Assembly: GCA_029204225.1 (NCBI GenBank)
Contig: CM055095.1
Location: forward strand, 15,592,049-15,656,048
DNA length: 64,000 bases
Reading direction: 5' to 3'
Source of the DNA: Diphasiastrum complanatum
Lineage: Eukaryota; Streptophyta; Lycopodiopsida; Lycopodiales; Lycopodiaceae
The position numbers and the translations under genes were made by a program. Every line of letters starts with the position of its first letter. Positions within the stretch are counted from its first letter, which is position 1. The notes below the pieces were generated by a model, which was not told where the DNA came from, did no database searches, and worked only from the letters and a program-made list of their open reading frames with translations. This document shows, piece by piece, positions 11,815 to 22,930 of this stretch.

Positions 11815-12149
11815 TGTGAAAAATGCAAAAATTATGCTTGGTCAAGGTCATATAGGTTGTACATATGATTTAATTCAAGTTCTAGTGGCTAAAAAGGCCA
11901 AAATCTAGTTTTCTAGTCACATGACACATGGCATCAATCTATTGATTGCATGAACCACATCATTAGATTAGGTGTCACACCTCATGTGTAGAGGTCTTCT
12001 CACACATGTGGAATAAGCTGAAGTAGGCGAGTTTTGACTTCTAGAAGGTTTCTTAGTAGATCTCCATATAGTAGGAAAATGGACCAAAAGTGCTCCATTC
12101 CCTCTTGTGGATCATTTTAGGATCCATTCTTGGTCCTATTTTGCAGATT
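11815..12149 (+). repeat. Candidate 3' LTR of the preceding copia element, truncated
   Basis: It begins TGTGAAAAATGC right after GAGGATGG, a weak polypurine tract, downstream of the pol stop at 11800. It does not obviously match the candidate LTR at 5571, so the two probably belong to different elements. It is cut at about 12150 by the oppositely oriented LTR fragment that follows. Confidence 0.4.
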
Positions 12150-12425
12150 TCCACATCAAAGATAGTCATCGTCTGATCAGAAACTGAGTCATAGACATCC
12201 ATGTTCTGATCAGAGTGAGTAAACGAGCGCGATCAAACAACAATGAAAGTGCATTCAATCACAACAAGCATTCATCTACGTTGTACACAGATAAAAGCAA
12301 GTTGCTGCTATATTACACTGAAGCACAAAACAAAATAGCAATTACAATAGGAGACGACCTTTGGGATTTTTCTCTCTCTTCACATTTTTTGCAAGAAGCC
12401 GAAGGTGCCCTAAAAAGACGGTGAT
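12150..12425 (-). repeat. Copia LTR fragment, same family as 20755-21983
   Basis: The reverse complement of 12225-12350 matches 21478-21605 almost base for base (ATTGCTATTTTG...GTGCTTCAGTGTAATATAGC). 12150-12225 matches the bases that follow in that LTR, and 12360-12420 matches the earlier part near 21203. About 230 bases between these parts are missing. It follows the RNase H end of the minus-strand copia copy. Confidence 0.75.
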
Positions 12426-12429
12426 GTCT

Positions 12430-13447
12430 TTAAAACAGCTGAAGTGCTTTGGTGAAGATGTCTGCGATGTTGTGGAGCAGTATTGAAGGATCACTTGCCC
12501 TGAGAAAACTTTCTCCCGAATGAAATGATACTGGATTTCAATGTGCTTGGATTTTCCATGAAATCTGGGATTCAGTGACAGTGAAATACAGCTCAAGTTG
12601 TCACACATAATGGTGGTAGCATTAAACTGAGTGTGATGTGAGTCGTGAAATAATAACCTGATCCATACAGTTTTTTTTGAAGCTTGACATGCTGCGATGT
12701 ACTCTGCCTCTGTCGAAGAAAGCGCAACTGATTTCTGCTTCCTTGAGTTCCACGAAATCGGTCCCCCTGCCAGAAAAAAACAGAACCCGAAGGTAGATTT
12801 TTTGGTAGAGACTGTTCCTCCCCAATCTGAGTCGGAGTAGCCTCGCAGGATGAGTGGGTCGATAACATTTCCATCGTAACATAAATGTGGTCTAAACTTC
12901 CCTGAATATATCTCGTCACTCTCTTTAATGCTTTCCAATGAGAGATCCTAGGATTAGACATGAATTGACTTAATGTGCTGACAGTGTATGCTAAATCTGG
13001 TCTAGTACACAGCATTGCATACATTAGAGATCCGATTAGTGAATGATAAGGGTACTTCGCTGAGTCGAGTACTTCACTATCAGTCTCAACACAAGAAGGT
13101 TTAGTCAATACTATACTTGGATCCATTGGGGTATCAATTGGTTTGTAATCAGACATATGAAACTTTTCTAAAATGCCTTTTAGATATGCCTGTTGGCTAA
13201 GATAGATCTTCTTCTGAAGTCTATCTCTAGTAATGTGAATTCCTAGCAAAGAATGAACAACTCCTAAATCAGTCATGTCAAATTCCTTTGACAGATCACT
13301 CTTAGTAGTGTGCAGAAGAGAAGTGTCGTTAGACAAAATAAATGCATCATCTACGTAAAGAGCTATGTGAACTGAATTGGTGCCTATATGCTTTGAATAA
13401 ACATTACAGTCAGCTGAATTGTTTGCAAATCCTAATTGAATGAGATC
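12430..13447 (-). pseudogene. Ty1/copia RT C-terminus and RNase H
   Basis: On the minus strand the reading starts at about 13447 inside the reverse transcriptase (NSADCNVYSKHIGTNS, then YVDDAFILSN). It continues through MTDLGVVHSLLGIHITR, IGSLMYAMLCTRPDLAYTVS and SHWKALKRVTRYIQGSLDH. A single frameshift near 12890 moves the reading into the frame of the RNase H: RGYSDSDWGGTVSTKKSTFG, ALSSTEAEYIAACQASKK and KSKHIEIQYHFIREKVFSGQ. The element is truncated at its 5' side at 13447. The same family supplies the fragments at 1-745 and 20755-22546. Confidence 0.9.
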
Positions 13448-13983
13448 TTATCCATATGTTGAACTTTGGTCTCGCTTCTACTCATTCCTTTTTTTACCTA
13501 AGGCTAACCATTTGGTAAATTTAGATTGGCTACTCCCTCGTCACCTATCGCCTTACGACCTAGCTTGCAAGGATTTTCTTGTGTTGCTGTAACTTCAGTA
13601 GTGCAGGTTTGTACATGAAAAACTCAAAGGTAGGGACCAACTTAAGTAAAATTGGTGAGAACTTTTTCCAATGGGGTCTTTTGATAAGTTGAGTTGGCTA
13701 GGACTTCCTTATATCCTTCTTATGGTCAAGAGTTCCACTTTCCTTACCGGCATAAGTGAGGACATACAAAAATCATGGAACATTAAGGAACTTGCTTTTT
13801 CCAAAAATTGGTATTCAGTCTCTGAAGAAAATGGTAGCCTTTAACTTTATTATTATGTATGTGCTCCTGCCCGTTCCATTTTCCAGGCCGGCTAAATGTA
13901 TATAACAAGCATGTCTGCCAACATTGCAAATTATAGAAGATATGACAACCCCCACTCTTATTATTATGTTTCAAACTTCCGAT
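13448..13983. other. 3' flank of the invertase gene; no gene seen
   Basis: This stretch separates the copia fragment from the invertase stop codon at 13984. It probably includes the invertase 3' untranslated region and polyadenylation signal, which I could not place with confidence. No coding or repeat signature is evident. Confidence 0.4.
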
Positions 13984-16824
13984 CTAGAATGTGCAAGAAG
14001 CTGATCTGCTTAGGTGAGTTTTCATCTTCTTGTCTTCGTCCAGAGATATCATACCCAAGTGCGACGGATCATCCATCATCATCTTTGCCACAAGATAACC
14101 TGAAATCGACCACGTCTGAAATTTTCGAGCTTGTTTTCCAATATATCTTCCAAGCTTTCCGTCGTAATACTCTGGCCATCCGTCTTTGGACAGCCTGCTC
14201 TCGACCAGCTCAAGAGCTTTCCGTGCCATTTGGGGTCTTCCAGTTTTTATGCATGCAGACGTTAGAAGCCATATTAAAACTGCGCCAAAAGAACAGCATT
14301 TTGAAGGAATATTTGTCAGTGTCAAGATGGACGTTAAGAATCAGAACCTTGAGTATAATGTACACTTTGCAAAACCCGAAAAGAAAGAAACACAGCACAT
14401 GATCATGATAGTTGTACATTCATTGCTTCATAGATGCAAGCAAACAAAACCAATCACTCAGTGATCAAACTTGGACTAAGCACTGATGCCACAAACATGA
14501 GACGATACTTCTGAGTACTGCATGAGTGGGTTTTACCTTTTCTAATATTATAGAAGTAACTGAAGTCAACACAAAGATGCAAGCCAACAAGCCTTGTTTC
14601 TTAGAAAAGCGGTAAAAACTCAACTTTCAATGTATCAGGCGTATCATTAAGAGATCCTAACCTGGCCAGGATCCTCCATTGTGATAGCTCCACCTGGTGT
14701 TCTTGGGATCACAACCTGTTACAATTTTCCACTCGTGTCCTTCCAATGCAGGGTATGAAATTTTCAAAGGCATCTCCCCAACCAGATCCATCCAACGTTC
14801 TTCAATCAAGTCCATTATTGCTGATGATTGCTCTGGAGTAGCAAGAGATGATAATACTGCAACACAATTTCCCAGGAGGAACCACCTAAAATCCATACGG
14901 GCAGGACTGACATTTCCAATGAAGTATCCGCCTCTAGTTGGCATGAAGTCAAAAACCCAGTCAGGGATGGAATCAGGAATGACATTAAACTTGTTCACAG
15001 CTGTATGAGAATATTCCTCGGTCTTGTAGCGATAAATCTTATTGACCTTCTGAAAATCCAACCAAAAATACGAGCGTATATGGTAACTCAGGGCATGAAG
15101 CCGTTTGTCAATACGTTCTATGAACTCCTTTCCCCCGGCTTCAGGCTTAAGCATAAGTTTTGCACATTTTAGTGCCATGAAAAAGAGTGCTTGTATTTCA
15201 ATAGGGTAACCATAAATGCCCTGAAAACATCATGTTAGCTGTTATGAAATCTTATATCAGCTCCAATAAGTTATGGACTGAAGGAAATAATATTAATATT
15301 GACATAAGGGCTTAGGGGTTGCAATCAGTAGAGTTGAATAGACTAAGCCATAAGGATCATTGACTTTTACAACTGTAAAAATATGAACAATCATGGACGA
15401 TGCCAATGACGTGCTAACAATGCCCTGTTTAGTTTTAATAAGCAGAATTTGAAGTGTTTATACTTGAAGATCATTTCTCTTACTTTCAATGTAACAAAAA
15501 AGTGAGTTTGATACAAGACAGCAAAAAATTGGGAAGATAAAACAGCAAGTTTCAACGAGGATGCACACTTGTTAAAACAAGCGTCATATGATTATTTTAC
15601 ATGCCATTTTGAAAGGCAAGGCTGCTGATCATAATGCAACACTGCATCAAGTGAATTTTGAATCTTGACAAATTCCAAATATTGACTTGGAGCGATTTTC
15701 TTGGAAAAGTGCTTTTGTGATACGGTAGCTTTCAGGCTAGAGAGTTGAGACTTCGCTTATGCTCGTCAAGAACTTCAATATGATATTCTGATTAAACCCC
15801 TTTAGACTTTCTTGATGAAGTGAAATGGTCTTAGAATGTTCATCTTCTCAAAAAACGGGGTGGAAATAGAGAGAGCAATCATTAATACTTCACTTTCTGG
15901 CCTTAGTGCTCACTTCTATACCATCAATATTCACCGTTAGGTTGAGGTGAAGGCGCAAAAAATAATCTTCATTTACAAGCAGTAAGTTCATGAGCAAGCC
16001 TTATGCTGCTTAAAACCTTTAGCAGTGGGCAGAGAACTCAGGCTCCGACTGAAATTTGCAATAATGATCACCATCAATTATGCGTAAATAGATGAATACG
16101 TACAAGCACGATTGATAAAATTCATACCATTCTGCGGTCAATCATGGAACAACCATCTGCACAGAGCAATGTTGGGAAGGTGTCAAATCCTTCTGCAAGA
16201 CATAATGTTAATATGAGCCTCATCCCTCGTTGGCAATCAGGCTTATCTGCCAGACTATGATCTCCTGTAGATTTTGTGTAAGCACGAAGAATGATAATCC
16301 ACCAAAATCCAGAATCAACTGGAGCAACTCTTCCAATGGCACTCTCTCCGAAATCGGCAATCATCGTGTCACTTTTCCGAACCGGATCATGGAGCACCTT
16401 GAAGCTGGCAGGCATAGCACCTTCTCCTAATGTGAAACAGTCAATACGTTTCTCCCAAGCTTGAAGTCTGAGTGCTTTTAACAGGAAATTCTTCACAACT
16501 TCGGGCTCACGATTCATGAGAAATGCAAAAGCACTAGGAACAAAGTCCCTCACGAACACCTGCTTTTCCATGACAGATATGAGTCCAGAGCTACGAAATT
16601 GTAACATGCCTTAGTACCGATCTAGAATTCAAAATTAAGGCGAGTGGGCTGGAAAATTTTCAATAGACTTCTACATCTTGAATTTGAAGCAGCTTGTTAA
16701 GTATTATGTACATTCAATCAGAGTGATTCAATGAGTAATTCAATGATAAGCAAAAAGAGTACTTCTTTCAGAGTCCTGTGTTATGTGATAGAAAGGGTTT
16801 TTGGAGGGAGCGGACCAATGGATT

Positions 16825-16870
<46 letters not shown>

Positions 16871-17743
16871 CCAGGATGATTTAGTCGAGGTTAGAAGTTG
16901 TCAGCACGTCTCCTTTCAATTTCTGGTCTCATATCTATAAATTCTACTAGTTATACTGCAAAATGTGAATTAATTTCTTGAGCAAAGAATTCGAACTATA
17001 TTAATACATTAAATAGTAGACTACGATCACATATGAGACGATATTTCAATTTTCCCAGGTGTTTGCAGTGCATACGACAGCATTTCGCCTCGTGCCTTTC
17101 GTCTGCTCGATTGCTTGAACAAGGTCTTGTCAACCTCGTCGTTATGTTAGAGATAGCCTCTGAATTGTATCATTCAAAAGGCCATATCACTCGCACAGAC
17201 GCCGTTTCTGAGTTTGCCTATATTCGTCTTAATTCATGTAACAAATTAGTAAATCACTATATAGCCTCATATCCAATGATTGGTATTGAAAACTTATACC
17301 TGATTATAGTTTAACGCCTCCTGAGTTGAATCGACTGCCGCAATTGTACCAACAGGTTTGCCTCTGAAGTATACCAATGACTTCCTCAAATTTTCCCAAG
17401 CTTCAACAAGCATAGGATGATGGTCAGATGAATTCAGTCCTGTTCGGGGAGTGCCTACAGATCTGAAACTAGGAGACGCCATACCTTCTAAACATTCCGA
17501 GCTTTTTACAGTTTCAATCTGCCGTAAAGGACGTAAAGAGATGGCCGGAGCCACTAACTCATTCAGAGCTCTTTCGTCTGACGCGGTATGTGTCTGATCA
17601 ATGTTGCTTAGTTGTCGGGGGCTGTTATCATGAAGAAGAACGGCATCGTGACCGACAGTGCAGCGTTCATCCACGTCCATAAAACTCACATGTAAAGCAG
17701 CATCGAGTGACAGCGAGGTGACATCCGGCATATCTGATGACAT
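13984..17743 (-). CDS. CINV: Alkaline/neutral invertase (GH100), four exons
   Basis: The enzyme splits sucrose into glucose and fructose at neutral or alkaline pH. Exons: 17743-17300, 16559-16128, 15220-14662 and 14279-13984. All introns are GT-AG and the joins are in phase, giving about 575 residues, normal for the family, with no stop or frameshift. Motifs in order: [20 protein letters not shown] near residue 115; [14 protein letters not shown] near 150; [39 protein letters not shown] with the family's conserved Asp near residue 230; [70 protein letters not shown]; and [20 protein letters not shown]. There is no obvious membrane segment, and the short N-terminus suggests the cytosolic clade. 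The start ATG at 17743 is 15 bases after a possible acceptor (AAGCAG), so a 5' UTR intron is likely. This is the only intact host gene in the window. Confidence 0.95.
16826..16869. repeat. (AG)n microsatellite in invertase intron 1
   Basis: About 22 uninterrupted AG units lie in the first intron of the invertase gene (CT on the transcribed sense strand). The array is likely length-variable between individuals. Confidence 0.95.
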
Positions 17744-19249
17744 GGCTACTGAATATGGTAACCTGCTTGTGTAGTAAGATGCGTCCTCACGCCTTTTTAT
17801 GATCAGCCGAGGAAAAATAGTCAGAAAAGGAAATCCTGTGGCGCTTTTGCAAGATGTGACGGTCGTCCAATTATGACAGCATCCAGATGATCATCTAATA
17901 AGGATTGTCTGCTATCTTCTTACTCGAATAAACTCATGCCTCAAACTTTGAATGCTATTAGTAGCTGACATCCTTCTCCGAACCTTAAAGGATATGTCCA
18001 TAAAGCATATCACAAGAACTAATATAACTGATATGCACCAAGGGCTTTAAGTAACAGCCACCCCTTCTCGTTACGAGAGTAAGTTAAGCCCATTTATCCA
18101 TTATCTTAAACGCCTGTGATACGTTTAGGTCGCCTATTGTCATATACTGTACACTGAAAACTTAACAAACTAAACAGGCATTCACGAAAATCCGGGTCCT
18201 GAAGCTTGATAAGTGTACCAGCGCTCAACCTTCCAGCTGAATACTTATATATGAAGACCAATCAAATATACGGTACTGTTGTGTGCACTCTCGCATCGTA
18301 ACGTGAAATAGTTCCACCATCGAGGCACAAGAAAGATCCAGACATTCTTGAGGCAGAATTAATATTGGAGACATTATCGAGAGAGAATTATATTCTTGAG
18401 ACATGATTCCTGCTGGCTCACACTATTCGTTAATGCTATCGGGTCAGCGTTAACAAACACATGAATAATTCGTAAACAAATGAGAAGTTAATGGGAGGCA
18501 ACAAAGAGGCGAAAAATAATTTTTGTCGCAGATCATTTTCGAGAAAGTACACGGACTAAAATTTGAGCGAACAGGAAGGTTGTAGATTACAGCATTCCAT
18601 GTATCCTTTCGGTTGGCACACGAAGGTTTGATTCGGAGCTGTTTAGAAGGGCATCATACAGCAAACACGAGGAGCTTAATGGCGATTAATCATCATAGGC
18701 AGCCTGCATTCTTTCGACAGAATGTAACATTGAAAACGATGAAGCGCAAGATGTCCACAATCACGTCTGAATGTCCATATTTAAACCAACCAAGAACTGC
18801 CTGGCTAGAAAACCAGAAACTCTGAAATTCCAGGTAACAGCAAAGTGTAACCTAGAAACAGTGGAGGGTAATGCAGTTTTACCACATAGAGAGACTGCAA
18901 AAAGCGTGTGTAGGCAGAAAGCTCGTGGCAGAGGCCGAATACTTGCAATACGAGGTAAGTAGATGTTACAAAGGTGTGTGGATCCAACGTCAACTAACCT
19001 TGTAAATAAGGACAAATACTCAAATCGCGAAATCCTCTATAGCTATCAAAATGAATTATCGTTGAGTCTCGGGTCCGTTGTTCATTCCCACTTCCGATCG
19101 TCTCACAACAATTTACCCGCAATGTTTGCCTTTCTGTGCTTGAAAATGCAAAGCAAATATGTGGGCATAAAGAACACTGACTAATTAATAATATTAAATC
19201 AGAGCTCATCAACCTTTTGACAAACAAAGAATGTGCCGGATCGATTCTA
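17744..19249. other. Upstream region of the invertase gene
   Basis: No convincing coding region is seen. On the minus strand a pyrimidine-poor but usable acceptor (CACAAGCAG) lies just upstream of the invertase ATG. If used, much of this stretch would be a leader intron whose first exon lies in the GC-rich block to the right. That is inference. Confidence 0.35.
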
Positions 19250-19870
19250 GATGCCTCCAGATAAAAACACAAACGCCAAACTCAAGGGCGCCGGAACAAC
19301 CAGAGAAACTGGAGAGGGCAAACAGCAGGATCATAGGCAACCAGGAACCTTGCGCGATACGGAAGGAGCACCCGGAAGGCTTGGCGAGGCTCATCAAGCT
19401 CCCCTCTCCTCAACACTTACGGCCCTTCTCCCTTAAGATCATGCCATGCCATGCCATGCCTTCCGCGCAGGCAGAGCGTCACGACGCCCTCGCAGACAGG
19501 CCGCCATGGGCCAGGAGGCCACGAAGCCCACACCCCGGCCCGGCTTCTTGCATCCACCGCACGACGGAAGCATACGGAAGCATGCCGCTCCAACCACCTT
19601 CCGCCTCTATTTCGTGGGCTCCAGGGAAGCGCTAACGGTACCGGGGAGTGGGAGGGCTTCCGCCGCGGAACGCTGCCACCACCAGCGGCATGCGTCCTCG
19701 CCTGCACTTAAAAGGCTGTCCTCTTTTCTCCGCCGCTAACGCTTGGCTGCTGTGGCACGCTTCCGCCTCTCTCTCTCTCTCTCTTCTGTCTCTCCGTAAA
19801 AGCGTCTTCCCAATGGAGCGTCTTCGACAGCCGGTAAATTTCCGCGCCCGCGGACTCGCATATTCCAACC
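19250..19870. promoter_or_regulatory. GC-rich, CpG-dense block, candidate promoter or leader exon
   Basis: This block is much richer in G+C and CpG than its AT-rich surroundings. It contains a short tandem run of ATGCC units (19441-19463) and a CT run near 19770-19795, which on the minus strand would be a GA-rich leader element. Open frames occur on both strands, as expected from GC-rich sequence, and none resembles a known protein. Its position 1.5-2 kb upstream of the invertase ATG fits a CpG-rich promoter or a non-coding first exon. An unrelated gene start cannot be excluded. Confidence 0.35.
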
Positions 19871-20754
19871 CCTTTTTTTCCTTAACAACAACAAAAATAA
19901 GTGCTGCCAAACTACGCACCCCTCGCCAATTCCAATTTTTGTGGCACACCACTCCTTGATTTTGAACGGCATAGCTTCTTTGATATGTTTTTCAAATGGC
20001 CTTCAAATTTTAAGGTGGACTCTTTGGAACAAAACTTGTAAAGAGGACTACTTAGTGCTGGTCCTTGTTTACTTTTTTGTGTCTTCATAAAGCAACAACT
20101 CAATCGGCATTCTTTGCATTCTTTGAATCAGATCACCAACAATAATACGTTATTGTTGTCTCTACAGGTGCTGAGAATAATTTCAAGGAGTGAATGAAAG
20201 TGAACCTATTGCCCTTGTGCTTGATGGCATCACAAGCATCTTAGTTGGTTTTTGGTGCTGAGAAGGATTCCAACTCGAACAACCTAGTGAATGAAAGTGA
20301 ACCTCCTAACCTGTTTTTGTGTTAGCTGATATTGATTTTTATGATAATCTTGATATTGAGAAGTCTGTGGAGTCAATGCCACTTACAATGAAGTCACAAG
20401 TTGCAAAATACTTACTAGCAATTCTTGCAAGCATTGCAATGAATTTGTCAATCTCACACATCGACCCACAATACTAGAACTATGAATAACTGCAACTTGA
20501 ATTATAATATTATAGAACTTGCCCAACTTGGTGGCATTTTTGGTGGTAGCCATAGTTTAGAGCGAATATAAATTAGTTAACTTTTGTGTCTATATTGACC
20601 AATAGTATACTTTGGACATTTATGAATCATAGGAACATGATTTTCAAGCTACACTTGGATGGATATATGTGATAATAAAGTACATGACTATGTCTAGGAT
20701 TTTGTTGATGCCATAGGATTTGGAATATTTTTTTATTCCTTGTAATAAAGCAAT
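19871..20754. other. Region without a recognisable gene
   Basis: AT-rich sequence with stops in all frames. A phrase of roughly 30 bases (TGCTGAGAA... GTGAATGAAAGTGAACCT) occurs twice, near 20171 and 20254. Nothing else was identified before the LTR that starts at 20755. Confidence 0.4.
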
Positions 20755-21983
20755 TGTTGCAAATTAAGCCCACAATTTCCTCCTTGGTGAATGACTAATT
20801 TCTATTTCATGATTCGTCCTGCATGTTTATTGATCATTGATCTAGGGTCAGGTGAAACCAACTTTGGTTCTACGTCTGCTCATCTGATACCTGCAGGAAT
20901 CACAAACTTAGACAACCAATTTATTTGAAGAACGTCTACAACGGGCTTCCGACTGATCTCCATAAAAGGGTAACCAATCCTGTCATAATTTCAAAGTTCA
21001 GATGTCAAGTTTAAAAACTTGAAGTCATTGAAGACTTGGCCATCTTCAACGACTTCCACAAAACTTGCATTTAGAACAAGTCTGCAGAAATACATTACTT
21101 TTCAACAGTCTGCAGAAATACACTATGTTTTCAACAGCTTTGGCTTTTTCGCATTTCCCCGAAATGCGACACTTTCATAGTTCAAAAGCTTAATTGTTTT
21201 TAACACACCTTCGGCTCTTTGCGAAAAATGTGAAGAGAGAAAATTCCCGAAGGTCATCTACTTTCATGCGTTAAGTTGTTCTTAAGACCGTCTTTTCTAC
21301 AGCTGTCACAAAAACCATATACTTCCAAGTACAACGGCTTTCCTAATTAGGTGACAAGCATTCAATGTAATTAATACACGGATGAAGTCTATAAATAGAT
21401 CATCCAAGTACAGATTATGGGTTGCTCCGTCCATGAGACGCATTATTTGAACCTCCCAATTACGCCGTCATTTTCTGTTGTAATTGCTATTTTGTATTGT
21501 GCTTCAGTGTAATATAGCAGCAGCTTGCTTTTATCTGTGTACAACGTAGATGAATGCTTGTTGTGATTGAATGCACTTTCATTGCTGTTTGATCACGCTT
21601 GTTTACTCACTCTGATTAGAACACGGACGTCTACGACTCCTCAGTTTCTGATCAGACGATGGTTGTCTTTGACGCCTGAGGAACTCGCGTTATCATATTG
21701 CTCTTCCATTTATTTTAGAACTATACTTCACGTTGAATCTGACTTCAATAGTTCCACATACAAATCATTTCTAATCTCTTTGGTGGACTGTACTCTTGTT
21801 TCATAGTATGAATTAATTTTTAAGATCCTGTTGGGCAATTAGAACACTTAAAGCTGTGATTACATTTAGCATAAGCTGTCTATTAGACTGTTTTTGCATT
21901 TAGCAACTGATTAGAATGGGAGAGCTGTTCCGCAATATTCCTGCTCTCTTCTCCGTTTACGTTCTTCTATCTCCCTTGCCCCA
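20755..21983 (+). repeat. Copia 5' LTR, 1.2 kb
   Basis: The LTR starts TGTTGCAAATTAAGCCCACA and ends ...GCCCCA, six bases before a primer-binding site. Parts recur at 603-740 (same strand) and 12150-12425 (opposite strand), which defines the family. It drives the gag frame at 22055. No 3' LTR of this copy is present; the element is truncated near 22546. Confidence 0.75.
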
Positions 21984-21989
21984 TTAGAT

Positions 21990-22001
21990 TGGTATCAGAG
22001 C
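21990..22001 (+). other. Primer-binding site, initiator-Met tRNA type
   Basis: TGGTATCAGAGC follows the LTR end after a six-base spacer (TTAGAT). It sets the plus orientation and the LTR boundary. Confidence 0.85.
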
Positions 22002-22054
22002 GTAGCTCAACTAAAACCGAGAGATTAAGTTTGTTCTAGTTGTATACTGTTATC

Positions 22055-22546
22055 ATGTCTCATATAGGTAGCTCTTCATCTTCATCACTAAGTGAAGCTA
22101 GAGTCATTGACAAATTCAATGGTTCTAACTTCTACATCTGGAAGTTAAAACTTAGAATGATGTTGATAGATAGAGATCTTTGGGATGTAGTAGAAGGTGC
22201 AGACCTGAAACCAAAAGATGGTGATCAAGAAAAGGCCTGGAGGATCAAAGATCAGAAGGCCCTAGCATGTATTACACTCAATCTGGCCGACTCTCAAATT
22301 ACTCACGTTACCACGTGCAAAACCTCTAAGGAAGCACTGGACTTATTATCAAGTCTTTATGAGACTCACGATGTAACCACGAGATTACATCTTAGAAGGA
22401 AGTTGTCTGATTCTACTGCCATCACTTCTCACATCAACAGCTTCAAGTCCCTGTTAGATCAGTTATCAGTTGTAGAATATTCTATTCAAGATGATGATGC
22501 CATTATGACCTTGCTTTCCTCTCTATATTTGGAAAACCTGATGTAA
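22055..22546 (+). pseudogene. Copia Gag (UBN2-type), truncated
   Basis: The frame encodes the N-terminal part of a Ty1/copia Gag, the capsid-forming protein. After a Ser-rich start come KFNGSNFYIWKLKLRMMLID, DLWDVVEG, ALACITLNLADSQITHV and the helical LRRKLSDSTAITSHINSFKS, all typical of the family. I chose the ATG at 22055 (MSHIGSSSSS) because it is the first methionine after the primer site. The frame ends at TAA after DDDAIMTLLSSLY, where LLSSLP normally continues into the rest of Gag. About 140 bases of unassigned sequence then lead into an X-family LTR piece at 22681. Confidence 0.85.
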
Positions 22547-22680
22547 ACAACAAAATGTAGGTAAAGAAGGAACACAAAATGCTTTTTGGATTGAAAATGC
22601 CTATGGGATGTTGAAACCTCGAGAGGTATCGCCAATGTTGGTGTTTGTGTTGTTGAAATAGAGGTGGGCTTTTGATATAG

Positions 22681-22930
22681 TGTTGTAAAGCTAGCTACAA
22701 GTGCAAGCTTTACTCCTGGCACCACTGGCGCCAGCATTGTTTCCGGCGCCACAAGTGCCATTGTTGCTCTCGGCACCACTGCGACCAGAATCTAGCCGAT
22801 GCCAAGTTCCTATGGCTCAAAAACTTTGATCGGATCTAGCGAAGTCCAAAGAGCTCGGATCGATGTTAAATCATCTCACATAATCTAAATATGACTAAAG
22901 GAAATCTAGGGATCACTAAATTCTAAAAGA
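22681..22930 (+). repeat. X-family LTR, first 250 bases
   Basis: It starts TGTTGTAAAGCTAGC and contains the GGCGCC-rich block and the phrase CCAAGTTCCTATGGCTCAAA found in all X LTRs (compare 38603, 42420). It is cut at 22930 by the copia element that follows. The rest of this LTR was not found on the far side, so deletion accompanied or followed the insertion. Confidence 0.8.

Noticed and set aside
5571-12149. A single copia element spanning 5571-12149 with gag at 6678 and pol at 10077
   Set aside because: The candidate LTRs at the two ends do not align, and a reverse-oriented gypsy relic plus other debris lie between, so two separate elements are more likely.
13896-15008. Plus-strand ORFs across the invertase exons
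   Set aside because: They are antisense shadows of exons 3 and 4 of the invertase gene.
19416-19972. Several overlapping ORFs on both strands
   Set aside because: They are produced by GC-rich sequence with few stops. None has a recognisable domain, and the translations are Arg/Pro/Ala-rich in every frame.
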